Origin: an uncultured Clostridia bacterium | Lineage (GTDB): Bacteria; Bacillota; Clostridia; Oscillospirales; Ruminococcaceae | Direction of reading: 5' to 3' | NCBI GenBank assembly: GCA_947381875.1 | Contig: CANCXY010000068.1 | Location: 1-13,542, forward strand | Length of the DNA: 13,542 bases | Shown: one piece after another, positions 1 through 6,763 of the stretch | Layout of the letters: each line of letters starts with the position of its first letter | Numbering within the stretch: the stretch's first letter is position 1 | Position numbers and translations under genes: made by a program | Notes under the pieces: generated by a model | Told to the model about the DNA's origin: nothing | Database searches by the model: none | What the model saw: only the letters and a program-made list of their open reading frames with translations

Positions 1-475
1 GCACGCGCCCACGAACGAACAGCGCAGCGCGATGATGCCCATCAACGACGCCTACCCCATCGAACGCCTGATCGCGGCCTGCCGCGCCTACCAGGAGCAG
101 ACAGGGCGGCGCGTGAGCTTTGAATATTCGATGGTAAAGGGCGTCAACGACAGCCCCGCCTCGGCCTGCAGGCTCGCGGCGCTGATCCGGGGCATGGGCG
201 CGCATGTGAACTTGATTCCGATTAACCCGGTGGACGGTTCGCCCTATACCGCCTCGGACGCCGCCAACATCCGGCGTTTCCAGGCAATGCTGACAGAACT
301 TGGCGTCAACGCCACCGTCCGCCGCCGCCTGGGCGCGGACATCAGCGCCGCCTGCGGCCAGCTCCGCCGGGAGGCGGGCTGCCGCCCGCACCTGCCCAGA
401 GGCTCTGCCTCTGGACTCCGCCAAAGGGGCGCAGCCCCTTTGGAAACCTATCCTGTGGGGAAGGGGCAGGAGTGA
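1..475 (+). CDS. rlmN: 23S rRNA (adenine-2503-C2) methyltransferase RlmN, C-terminal part
   Basis: This is the 3' end of a radical-SAM methyltransferase that methylates A2503 of 23S rRNA and a matching adenine in some tRNAs. The reading frame is open from base 2, so the gene starts outside the window and the iron-sulfur cluster motif is not visible. Visible RlmN hallmarks are HAPTNEQR at the left edge (family HAPND/E), MPIN, EYSMVKGVND, LIPINPV and the C-terminal DISAACGQLRRE. The Cys of AACGQL (codon 353-355) corresponds to the conserved cysteine that carries the methyl group during catalysis. Family members normally end shortly after GQLRR. Here 33 more codons follow; the first 24 (374-445) are exactly one copy of a palindromic repeat element, so the tail is probably not part of the fold. 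It lies upstream of the phosphatase-kinase pair, as in Bacillus. Confidence 0.93.
   Translation, partial: HAPTNEQRSAMMPINDAYPIERLIAACRAYQEQTGRRVSFEYSMVKGVNDSPASACRLAALIRGMGAHVNLIPINPVDGSPYTASDAANIRRFQAMLTELGVNATVRRRLGADISAACGQLRREAGCRPHLPRGSASGLRQRGAAPLETYPVGKGQE
374..445 (-). repeat. Mosaic palindromic repeat, copy A (inverted relative to copy B)
   Basis: This 72-base block contains three perfect hairpins. On the + strand they are gcgggc/gcccgc (374-379 with 384-389), ccagaggc/gcctctgg (396-403 with 407-414) and ccaaaggggc/gcccctttgg (421-430 with 434-443). Its reverse complement matches 6682-6754 almost base for base. The differences are one base pair fewer in the ccaaag stem, a changed loop, and a flipped outer pair in the gcgggc stem; all keep the stems paired. 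It begins directly after the last canonical rlmN codon and is 24 codons long in frame, so it is translated as the RlmN tail. Function is unknown; it resembles REP/BIME-type or small non-autonomous elements in general form. Confidence 0.85.
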
Positions 476-509
476 GGGACGCGCGCAGGTTTGGCTTATA
501 TAGATTCGC

Positions 510-536
510 ATTCCCCCGCGCGCAGCATGGGGGAAT
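510..536. other. Hairpin upstream of the phosphatase gene
   Basis: An 8-base perfect inverted repeat, attccccc (510-517) and gggggaat (529-536), surrounds an 11-base loop in the 79-base gap between rlmN and the phosphatase gene. No T tract follows, so it is a poor candidate for an intrinsic terminator. It sits just ahead of the ribosome binding site (aaagggga, about 538-545) and could affect RNA stability or translation; this is inference. Confidence 0.45.
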
Positions 537-554
537 AGAAAGGGGAACGGGTAC

Positions 555-1307
555 ATGAGGCTTGTTGCGAAAACGGATATCGGCAGCCAGCGCGAGGAGA
601 ACCAAGACAGCTACCGCGCGGGACGCCGCTCCGACGACGTTGTATGGGGCGTTGTGTGCGACGGCATGGGCGGCGCGCGCGGGGGCCGCATGGCAAGCAG
701 CCTGGCGGCGGCCGTGTTTGAGCGCGTCGTGGAGGCGGGCGTGGGCCGCCTGGAAAAGGGTCAGCATGTGCGCGCGCTTTTGGCGGGCGCGATCGAGCAG
801 GCGAACCGCGTCGTGCATGAGAAGGGCAGCGAGACGCCGGAACTGGCCGGGATGGGCACCACCGCCGTCGGCGTGATGGTGCGCGGTGGCGTGGCCGAAT
901 ATACCCATGTGGGGGATTCCCGGCTGTACCTGTACCGCAACAACCACCTGTACCAGCTCACGAAGGACCACTCCATGGTGCAGGAGATGGTGGACAACGG
1001 CCGCATCACAGAGGAACAGGCACAGAACCATCCGCGCAAGAACCTCATCACCCGCGCGCTGGGCGTGGAGGCGGAGGTGGAGGCCGATTTCGGCGAGAAG
1101 GAAGTTACGCCGCATGATATCCTGCTGCTGTGCAGCGACGGCCTGACGAACTGCGTCACGCCGGAACAGATCGAACTGATTTTAGCGAAAACGCCCTTTT
1201 TCAGCACGGCGGACGCCCTTGTCCGGCAGGCTCTGGCGGGCGGCGGCTATGACAATATCACGGTCCTGTTGATACAGATAGAGCCTGTGGAGGAAAAGAA
1301 TGGATAA
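555..1307 (+). CDS. prpC: PP2C-family Ser/Thr protein phosphatase (PrpC/Stp type)
   Basis: This 250-residue cytoplasmic phosphatase is expected to remove phosphates from Ser/Thr residues added by the adjacent PASTA kinase, including from the kinase itself. The metal-dependent PP2C motifs are in order: REENQD at 13-18, DGMGG at 36-40 (Asp36 as metal ligand), GMGTT at 99-103, THVGDSRLY at 117-125, LLCSDGLT at 191-198 (Asp195) and GGYDNITVLL at 230-239 (Asp233). The length fits the compact bacterial Stp/PrpC class, with no extra domain. The ATG at 555 has an aaagggga ribosome binding site about 10 bases upstream, and the protein starts with the typical short strand before the RxxNQD motif. The stop at 1305-1307 overlaps the kinase start by 8 bases, indicating translational coupling and a fixed kinase:phosphatase ratio. 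Confidence 0.96.
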   Translation: MRLVAKTDIGSQREENQDSYRAGRRSDDVVWGVVCDGMGGARGGRMASSLAAAVFERVVEAGVGRLEKGQHVRALLAGAIEQANRVVHEKGSETPELAGMGTTAVGVMVRGGVAEYTHVGDSRLYLYRNNHLYQLTKDHSMVQEMVDNGRITEEQAQNHPRKNLITRALGVEAEVEADFGEKEVTPHDILLLCSDGLTNCVTPEQIELILAKTPFFSTADALVRQALAGGGYDNITVLLIQIEPVEEKNG

Positions 1308-3426
1308 TCTGACGGGAAAGGCACTGGACGAGCGCTACCTGATTGGCGAGCTGATTGGCTCCGGCGGCATGGCGAACGTTTACCAGGCGACGGACCTTCA
1401 GGATCAGCGAACGGTGGCTGTCAAGATCCTGCGCGAGGAGTGCCGCGAGAACAGCGAACTGGTCCGCCGCTTTAAGAACGAATCCAAAGCGATCTCGATC
1501 CTGAACCACCCCAATATCGTCAAAGTGTATGATGTCAGCGTGCAGGATGATATGCAATATATCGTGATGGAGTATATCGACGGCATTACGCTGAAAGAAT
1601 ATATGGAGTACCGCGGCCAGCCGCTTACCTATAAGGAGACGCTGCATTTCATCACGCAGATCCTGGCCGCATTGCAGCACGCGCATGAGACGGGCATCGT
1701 ACACCGTGACATCAAGCCCCAGAACATCATGCTCCTGGCTGACAGTAGCATCAAGGTGATGGATTTCGGCATCGCGCGCTTTTCACGCAGCGAGAACCAG
1801 ACCATGACGGACAAGGCCATCGGCTCGGTACACTATATCAGCCCTGAGCAGGCGCGCGGCGGCGCGACAGACGCGAAAGCCGACATCTATTCCGTGGGTG
1901 TGATGATGTATGAGATGCTGGCGGGCCGCCTCCCGTTTGAATCGGACAGCCCCGTCTCGGTGGCCATCCAACAGATCGCCGACGCGCCCACGCCCCTGCG
2001 GGAGCTGAACCCGGCGGTACCGGAGGCGCTGGCCGCCGTCACCGAGCGCGCGATGGCGAAGGACCCGCGCGAGCGCTACCCCAGCGCGCAGGATATGATG
2101 GCGGATATCGAGGAGTTCCGGCGCAACCCCAGCGTGAAATTCGAGTACCAGTATATGGACGCAGCGCCTACCCGCTATGTGGACAAGGTGGTGAGCAAAA
2201 CGACAGCCAAACGCACTGAACCGGCCAACAGCCCGGCCAACCGGAAAAAACGCCCCGCGAAACGCAAAAGAAGGCTTGCCCTGCCCATTCTGGCGGGCAT
2301 CGCCACTGCGTTCCTCGTCGGCGCGGCAATCTTAGTATATGTAATCTTCAAATACCAGGGTAACGGCATTTTCAGCCAGCACCCGGATGTGGACCTGCCG
2401 AATTTTATCGGTATGACAATCGCCGAGATCAAGGAGCGCTACCCCGATACGAAATTTACCTTTCAGCGCGACGAGGATGAATACAACGAGGAGTATGCCG
2501 CAGGCGTGGTATGCGACCAGTACCCCCGCGCGCAGACAGCCGCCGACCCCAAGCGCGTGAAGGAAAACGCCCGCATCACGTTGACCATCAGCAAGGGCGT
2601 ACAGATCGTGGACATGCCCAGCCTCACGGGGCGCACGCGCGCCGAGGCAACGACCCTGTGCCGCGAAAAGGGCTTGCTGCCGACGTTCCGATACGAGGAG
2701 ATACCGACCGGGCAGGCAGGCGGCACCGTGCTGCGCACCGACCCCATCGCGGGCACGCAGATGGAGGCCAACACCAGCAACAGCGGCGTGATCGTGTACA
2801 TCGGCATGGAGGCGGCGGATAAAAGTACCGTGGTGCCGGACTTGCACAGCCTTACTTCACTCGAAAACGTACAGGCGGCGCTGCGCGAGGCACATTTGAT
2901 GTTAGGCGCTTATACCGAGGAATATCATGATAGTATTCCGGCGGGCGCGGTGATCTCACAGGCGCCGGAGGCGGGGAGCGACGCGCAGTGGAACGACTCT
3001 GTCTCTGTTGTCATCTCCAAAGGACCGGAGACGCGCACCATCCTTTACCGCCTGCGCGTAGAATCCAGCGAGGCGGGCAAGACGTTCGCGCTCTATTTCG
3101 ACGGCGCGAACCCGCAGGAATGGACCGTGCCTGAACAGAGCGACGTGTGGCCGTGCGAGCATATCTGGCAGTTTACCGACAAAGGCGAGCATACGGTGAC
3201 GCTCATGCGCCTCAACGATGCGTTTATGTGGGAAGCGCAGATTGCGAATTTCAGCCCCGAAGCGCCGGGAGAGATCCTGATGGAAATCGGTTATCATCTT
3301 GAGTTGCCGCCCATGCCGGGGGTCGACCCAGGCGTTAGCACGGATCCAGGCGTCAGCACCGACCCAGGTACAGACCCCGGCGTCACCGTGCCGACAGAAC
3401 CGGGCGGGGCGGAGCCGACCCCATAG
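1300..3426 (+). CDS. prkC: Membrane Ser/Thr protein kinase with three PASTA domains (PrkC/PknB/Stk type)
   Basis: This 708-residue kinase is expected to sense muropeptides or lipid II outside the cell and to phosphorylate cytoplasmic targets. The kinase domain (about 13-275) has the glycine loop GSGGMANV (20-27), Lys42 of AVKIL, HRDIKPQN (135-142, catalytic Asp137), DFG (155-157), activation-loop Thr168 and Thr170, GSVHYISPEQ (175-184) and DIYSVG. A basic stretch (315-325) precedes one membrane helix (about 328-350). Outside follow three PASTA repeats (about 362-434, 436-504, 509-576), a beta-rich domain (about 577-669) in the place of the Ig-like domain of Bacillus PrkC, and a Pro/Gly/Asp tail with VDPG/STDPG repeats (about 673-700). 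The ATG at 1300 has a tggagg ribosome binding site at 1288-1293. In Bacillus, PrkC also triggers spore germination by muropeptides, which fits the sporulation genes downstream. Confidence 0.97.
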   Translation: MDNLTGKALDERYLIGELIGSGGMANVYQATDLQDQRTVAVKILREECRENSELVRRFKNESKAISILNHPNIVKVYDVSVQDDMQYIVMEYIDGITLKEYMEYRGQPLTYKETLHFITQILAALQHAHETGIVHRDIKPQNIMLLADSSIKVMDFGIARFSRSENQTMTDKAIGSVHYISPEQARGGATDAKADIYSVGVMMYEMLAGRLPFESDSPVSVAIQQIADAPTPLRELNPAVPEALAAVTERAMAKDPRERYPSAQDMMADIEEFRRNPSVKFEYQYMDAAPTRYVDKVVSKTTAKRTEPANSPANRKKRPAKRKRRLALPILAGIATAFLVGAAILVYVIFKYQGNGIFSQHPDVDLPNFIGMTIAEIKERYPDTKFTFQRDEDEYNEEYAAGVVCDQYPRAQTAADPKRVKENARITLTISKGVQIVDMPSLTGRTRAEATTLCREKGLLPTFRYEEIPTGQAGGTVLRTDPIAGTQMEANTSNSGVIVYIGMEAADKSTVVPDLHSLTSLENVQAALREAHLMLGAYTEEYHDSIPAGAVISQAPEAGSDAQWNDSVSVVISKGPETRTILYRLRVESSEAGKTFALYFDGANPQEWTVPEQSDVWPCEHIWQFTDKGEHTVTLMRLNDAFMWEAQIANFSPEAPGEILMEIGYHLELPPMPGVDPGVSTDPGVSTDPGTDPGVTVPTEPGGAEPTP

Positions 3427-3667
3427 AAAAATCATGGAGAAATGCCGCTATACGCCGGGACATGGAAATCCGATTTGTTTTGCAGTTTTCTTCCCCCGTC
3501 GGAGGCGGGGAGAAAAATGAGAAAACCCGGTACGTGGGATGAGATTTGCAGCAAAGGGGTAAAGAAAGGACCTGGAATCGCGGCTTAGGGATGAGGGAGA
3601 GAAAGGCGACCTGTGCGCCGTCCTTTCCCCGCCCTGAACCAGGACGACAGGCAGCGGGGGAAAGAAC
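3427..3667. other. Intergenic region between the two PASTA genes
   Basis: These 241 bases hold no convincing gene and no clear intrinsic terminator. One imperfect hairpin lies at 3487-3515: a pyrimidine arm with one bulged T pairs with ggggagaaa, and the loop contains gtcggaggc. Its surroundings (gcagtt, a cytosine run, gtcgg, gcgggg) resemble the hairpin at 10852-10885, so the two may belong to one small repeat family. A ggggga ribosome binding site at about 3656-3661 serves the GTG start at 3668. I could not identify a convincing promoter. Confidence 0.5.
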
Positions 3668-5323
3668 GTGGCATCGAAGCGAAAGAATAAAAAGAAGAAC
3701 AGCGGCGCGCGCCAGCCGGATGAACGGAATCAAGCCGCCGCGCCAAAGACGGGGCGGGCGATTCCCGGCGAGGCCGCGACGGGAACAGAACAGGCGCTTT
3801 CGGAGGAAGCCGCGCCGGAGACGGAGCAGGTGCTTTCGGAGGAGACTGTGTTAGAGACGGCGCAGGCAATTTCGGGGGAGGCTGCGCCGGAGACAGTGCA
3901 GGCACCTTCTGGGGATGCCGTACCGGAGACAAAGCAGACGCTTTCGGAGGGAACTGTGCCGGAGACGGTGCAGACGGTTTTTGGGGATGCCGTGCCGGAG
4001 ACAGAGCAGGCGCTTTCGGAGGAAACTGTGCCGGAGACAGCGCAGGCATTTTCGGAGGAGTCCTCCCCGGAGGCAGGGCAGGAGATTTTGAGAGAGGCCG
4101 CGCCTGCCGCGGAGCGCGTAGGTGAAGAACAGGCGGAATCGTCCGCGGAGGAACCGGACGATTTCGTGCTGCCGGAGGAGCCGGAGGACCTGCCGTTCGT
4201 ACTCCCCGCTGTGCCAAAGCAGCTTTCCGATGGCAAAGGCACGCCCCCGGACGCCGGCAAGAAGAAGAAAAAACGCAAAAAGAGGCGCAGGAAACGCCAT
4301 ATTCTATTCTGGCTTTTCATGTTCCTTACGCTGTGTGTGGCGGGCGGTTCCGTCAGCTATATCTACTGGCTGTTCACAGAGGCGCACAGCGTGATATTCG
4401 ATATGAAAGCGGATGTCGAGCTGCCCAACCTGGTGGGCCTCCGCTGGGAAGATGTGGAAAAGGACGCCGCCTACAACGGGTTCAAGCTCCAGATGGTGGA
4501 GGTATACCACGACGAGGCCCCGGCGGGGCAGATCGTCGACCAGAACCCGCGCGCGCCGCGTGATGTAAAGGAAAACTCCATCATCACCGCAAAGGTGAGC
4601 AAGGGTGTGGAGACGGTCATCGTGCCGGATTTAGCCGGGTGGAACAAGGATACCGCCCGTGAAAAACTGCGCGGCATGAACCTCACGCTGATGATCCGCC
4701 CAGAGGACAACACCGAGGTCCCCGCTGACAGCGTGATACGCACGTCACCGGAGGCGGGCACGCTGGTAAAAGCAGGCACGACGATCACCCTGTATATCCG
4801 CCGCGAGGCGACAGAAGTAGAATACGCCTCAGTCCCCACCTGTATCGGGGCGGAATCGAGCCAGCAGGCGGCGATACGCCTGACCCAGCGCGGCCTTCTC
4901 ATGCGCGTCACTTCGGAGGAAAACGAGGCCCCCGAAGGTACCGTGATCGCGCAGTCGCCGAACCCTGGCGCTATGGTGCCGACCGGGACGGTGGTAAGCC
5001 TTGTCATTTCCACAGGGCCGCCGCCACCCCCGCCCCCACCTGTGGAGATAATAGAGCCGGAGCCGGAGGTGCCGGACGCTTCCTCGGACCCCAGTTCGGA
5101 ACCGCCGTGGTGGGCGCCGCCTACCATTGGGGACGAAGGGGGCAGCTCGTCCGATGCCACCGTGCCGCCCGACCCCTCCACGCAGCCGACAGACCCCGTC
5201 CCGCCGCCAACGTCGGATCCCGTGCAGGACCCTGTGCCGCCGCCGGACCCGTCCCTGCCGGCTGACCCGGTGCAGGACCCCTCCGCTGTGTCGCCAGACT
5301 CGAACGCGGCGGCGCAGCCATAA
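3668..5323 (+). CDS. Membrane PASTA protein without a kinase domain, with acidic tandem repeats
   Basis: This 551-residue protein has the topology of the neighbouring kinase but no kinase domain. Residues 1-30 are basic and polar. Residues 38-145 are nine 12-residue acidic repeats of the type PETxQALSEETV. A strongly basic stretch (about 198-210) precedes a single membrane helix (about 211-233). Three PASTA domains follow (about 248-320, 322-388, 393-459), starting ADVELPNLVG, then a Pro-rich tail (about 460-551) beginning with eight prolines. The first PASTA domain resembles that of the kinase (DVxLPN, DQxPRA, VKEN, SKGV), pointing to duplication of the helix-PASTA part. The start is GTG with a ggggga ribosome binding site. 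It may be a wall-binding co-receptor, decoy or scaffold for the kinase, with its Thr/Ser-rich repeat as a possible phosphorylation target; this is inference, and I know of no characterised homologue. Confidence 0.9.
   Translation: MASKRKNKKKNSGARQPDERNQAAAPKTGRAIPGEAATGTEQALSEEAAPETEQVLSEETVLETAQAISGEAAPETVQAPSGDAVPETKQTLSEGTVPETVQTVFGDAVPETEQALSEETVPETAQAFSEESSPEAGQEILREAAPAAERVGEEQAESSAEEPDDFVLPEEPEDLPFVLPAVPKQLSDGKGTPPDAGKKKKKRKKRRRKRHILFWLFMFLTLCVAGGSVSYIYWLFTEAHSVIFDMKADVELPNLVGLRWEDVEKDAAYNGFKLQMVEVYHDEAPAGQIVDQNPRAPRDVKENSIITAKVSKGVETVIVPDLAGWNKDTAREKLRGMNLTLMIRPEDNTEVPADSVIRTSPEAGTLVKAGTTITLYIRREATEVEYASVPTCIGAESSQQAAIRLTQRGLLMRVTSEENEAPEGTVIAQSPNPGAMVPTGTVVSLVISTGPPPPPPPPVEIIEPEPEVPDASSDPSSEPPWWAPPTIGDEGGSSSDATVPPDPSTQPTDPVPPPTSDPVQDPVPPPDPSLPADPVQDPSAVSPDSNAAAQP
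3779..4102 (+). repeat. Tandem 36-base coding repeat (nine units)
   Basis: Nine in-frame 36-base units encode 12-residue repeats with consensus P-E-T-x-Q-A-x-S-E-E-T/A-V/A. Units begin at residues 38, 50, 62, 74, 86, 98, 110, 122 and 134 of the kinase-less PASTA protein. The third position of most units is Thr and the eighth mostly Ser. Two subtypes (SEET and SGDA/SGEA) roughly alternate, suggesting growth partly by duplication of a two-unit block. Such arrays often vary in copy number between strains. Confidence 0.85.
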
Positions 5324-5336
5324 GAGGGGGCGCGGT

Positions 5337-6212
5337 ATGTTCGATTCCTATATTATCAAGGGCATCGGCGGATTTTACTATGTGAAAACAGGCGGGAAAG
5401 TGGTGGAATGCAGGGCGCGCGGCATCTTCCGCAAAAGGCGCGTTACACCTGTGGCAGGGGATATTGTGCGATTGGAGACAGAGGGCGGCGCGCCGGTCAT
5501 TGCGGAGATACTGCCGCGCAAAAATGTGTTTGTGCGCCCGCCCATCGCAAACGTCGACCGCTTCTTTATCATAGCCAGCACGACCCAGCCTGTGCCCAGT
5601 ACCTTGGTGATTGACAAACTCTCGGCGATCGCGGTGGACCGGGGCGCGCAGCCTGTCCTGCTCATCACAAAACCCGACCTGTGCGGGCCGGAGGCGCTTG
5701 CGTCGTGCTATGCGCACGCGGGCTTCCCGGTGCTGACCGTCAATGCGGCGGCGGGCGAGGGGCTGGAGGAAGTGCGCGCGCTGCTGCCGGGATGTGTGAG
5801 CGTATTCTGCGGCAATTCCGGCGTGGGCAAATCCACGCTGCTGGGCGCGCTGCTGCCGGAGCTTGCGTTGCAGACGGGCGAGATCAGCCAGAAACTGGGC
5901 CGGGGCAGGCATACCACGCGCGAGGTAACATTATATGAATGCGGCGGTGGGCTGGTGGCGGATACGCCGGGCTTTGCCAGCCTGGAAATGGAGCGCGCGG
6001 CGTACATACCCAAAGAGAACCTGCAATTCGTGTTCCCTGAAATCGCGCGCCATTTTGGCGAGTGCCGTTTCACGGGCTGTGCGCATATCGCGGAGAAGGG
6101 CTGTGCGGTGCGCGCGGCATTGGAGGCGGGGGAGATCGACCCCACGCGCTATGAGAGCTATACAGCGCTTTACAATGAGGCCAAAGAAATAAAAGAATGG
6201 CAGACGCCGTGA
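5337..6212 (+). CDS. rsgA: Ribosome small subunit-dependent GTPase RsgA (YjeQ/CpgA)
   Basis: This 291-residue circularly permuted GTPase checks late maturation of the 30S subunit. It starts with an OB-fold region (KGIGGFYYV at 8-16, PVAGDIV at 38-44). The GTPase motifs come in permuted order: G4 as TKPDL (111-115), G1 GNSGVGKST (159-167), a Thr-Thr pair (193-194) in the G2 region and G3 DTPG (209-212). The C-terminal zinc site is Cys243, Cys248, His250 and Cys256. The frame stays open upstream to 5127, but the ATG at 5337 is chosen because it follows the previous stop by 13 bases, has an agaggggg ribosome binding site and begins with the canonical OB-fold; the upstream frame overlaps the PASTA gene and is Arg/Pro-rich. 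Next to a PrkC-type kinase it is a plausible substrate, since Bacillus CpgA is phosphorylated by PrkC. Confidence 0.96.
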   Translation: MFDSYIIKGIGGFYYVKTGGKVVECRARGIFRKRRVTPVAGDIVRLETEGGAPVIAEILPRKNVFVRPPIANVDRFFIIASTTQPVPSTLVIDKLSAIAVDRGAQPVLLITKPDLCGPEALASCYAHAGFPVLTVNAAAGEGLEEVRALLPGCVSVFCGNSGVGKSTLLGALLPELALQTGEISQKLGRGRHTTREVTLYECGGGLVADTPGFASLEMERAAYIPKENLQFVFPEIARHFGECRFTGCAHIAEKGCAVRAALEAGEIDPTRYESYTALYNEAKEIKEWQTP

Positions 6213-6229
6213 CGGCCTGCCATTCTTTT
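6191..6229 (+). terminator. Intrinsic terminator overlapping the end of rsgA
   Basis: A perfect 13-base inverted repeat, aaaagaatggcag (6191-6203) and ctgccattctttt (6217-6229), encloses an inner gccg/cggc stem (6206-6209 with 6213-6216). The A-rich left side and the T's ending the right arm form a terminator with a short U tract, possibly active in both directions. The rsgA stop codon (6210-6212) is in the inner loop, so the last rsgA codons form the 5' arm. Confidence 0.8.
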
Positions 6230-6264
6230 GGAATATTCAGCTAAACCCAAAGGAGGCTGTTCCC

Positions 6265-6642
6265 ATGACAAAGAAAAATACGACGGTACATCTTATTTCT
6301 CTCGGCATATTATGTGTTGGCTTCCTGCTGTGCCGGTACGTCTTTTTTAGCCTTCACAGAATGAAAGACTGGCCGCTCTATTTGTTCCTGTTCGGCCTGC
6401 TTGTTTTGGGCATATCGTTTTTTGCCAAAGCGAGGCAGGTCCCGGTCGCCACCTCTCTGTCCTATATCATCGGGTTTGCCGCGGGTCTGCTCTTTCAAAC
6501 AAAAGGGACGGACCCCGGCGGCGGAACGACCAACAGCCTGTGGACCATCTGGACCGTGGCGGTCGTCTGTACTGTCGTATTGGCTGTCATAATAGAAGCG
6601 GTTCAAAGAAAGGGCCGCGGGGAGCCAGGGCGGCAATCATAA
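6265..6642 (+). CDS. Small integral membrane protein of unknown function, four predicted helices
   Basis: This 125-residue protein has no recognisable family motif. Hydrophobic stretches at about 9-29, 37-54, 61-78 and 91-112 suggest four membrane helices. The N-terminus (MTKKN) and the C-terminal tail (QRKGRGEPGRQ) are basic, so both probably face the cytoplasm. A Gly-rich loop (about 80-90) joins the last two helices and no catalytic residues stand out. An aaaggagg ribosome binding site at 6249-6256, eight bases before the ATG, is among the strongest in the window and supports a real gene. It follows the rsgA terminator and has no obvious promoter. It takes the place held by rpe between rsgA and thiN in Bacillus. 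Its G+C content looks somewhat lower than that of its neighbours, which could mean later arrival; I did not compute this. Confidence 0.75.
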   Translation: MTKKNTTVHLISLGILCVGFLLCRYVFFSLHRMKDWPLYLFLFGLLVLGISFFAKARQVPVATSLSYIIGFAAGLLFQTKGTDPGGGTTNSLWTIWTVAVVCTVVLAVIIEAVQRKGRGEPGRQS

Positions 6643-6649
6643 GGATGGT

Positions 6650-6672
6650 GCGCGGCAATGAAATTGCCGCGC
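6650..6672. repeat. Perfect 10-bp hairpin ahead of the repeat element
   Basis: The arms gcgcggcaat (6650-6659) and attgccgcgc (6663-6672) are perfectly complementary around a 3-base loop. It is the first of five consecutive hairpins filling the gap between the membrane protein gene and thiN. It has no counterpart at copy A, so it may be a local element or a separate module. There is no T tract, so terminator function is unlikely. Confidence 0.6.
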
Positions 6673-6681
6673 GTGATGGGA

Positions 6682-6754
6682 TTCCAAAGGGGGCTTGCCC
6701 CCTTTGGCGGAGTCCAGAGGCAGAGCCTCTGGGCAGGTCCGGGCGGCAGCCCGG
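6682..6754 (+). repeat. Mosaic palindromic repeat, copy B
   Basis: Three hairpins lie in a row: ccaaagggggc/gccccctttgg (6684-6694 with 6697-6707), ccagaggc/gcctctgg (6714-6721 with 6725-6732) and ccgggc/gcccgg (6739-6744 with 6749-6754). The fixed spacers are cggagt and gcaggt. The whole block recurs in inverse orientation at 374-445. The high identity over more than 70 bases at sites 6.3 kb apart shows a dispersed element and not two independent terminators. Confidence 0.88.
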
Positions 6755-6763
6755 CGGAGGATT

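Noticed and set aside
342..1115. A 257-codon minus-strand frame across the end of rlmN and the phosphatase gene
   Set aside because: It overlaps two clear genes, its end is translated repeat DNA, and it has no recognisable domain.
3320..3400. A DNA-level tandem repeat in the tail of the kinase gene
   Set aside because: It is a short, imperfect run of VDPG/STDPG codons typical of wall-spanning Pro/Gly tails, and is described within the gene entry.
3546..3854. A 102-codon + strand frame ahead of and inside the kinase-less PASTA gene
   Set aside because: The product is almost entirely Arg-rich low complexity and overlaps the N-terminal part of the real gene in another frame.
3668..4300. The kinase-less PASTA gene as a broken kinase gene
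   Set aside because: The frame is intact with a start and ribosome binding site, and neither the N-terminal region nor the upstream gap holds any trace of kinase motifs such as HRD or DFG.
5127..5336. A 70-codon N-terminal extension of rsgA
   Set aside because: It overlaps the PASTA gene in another frame, is Arg/Pro-rich, and the ATG at 5337 has a ribosome binding site and the canonical start of the protein.
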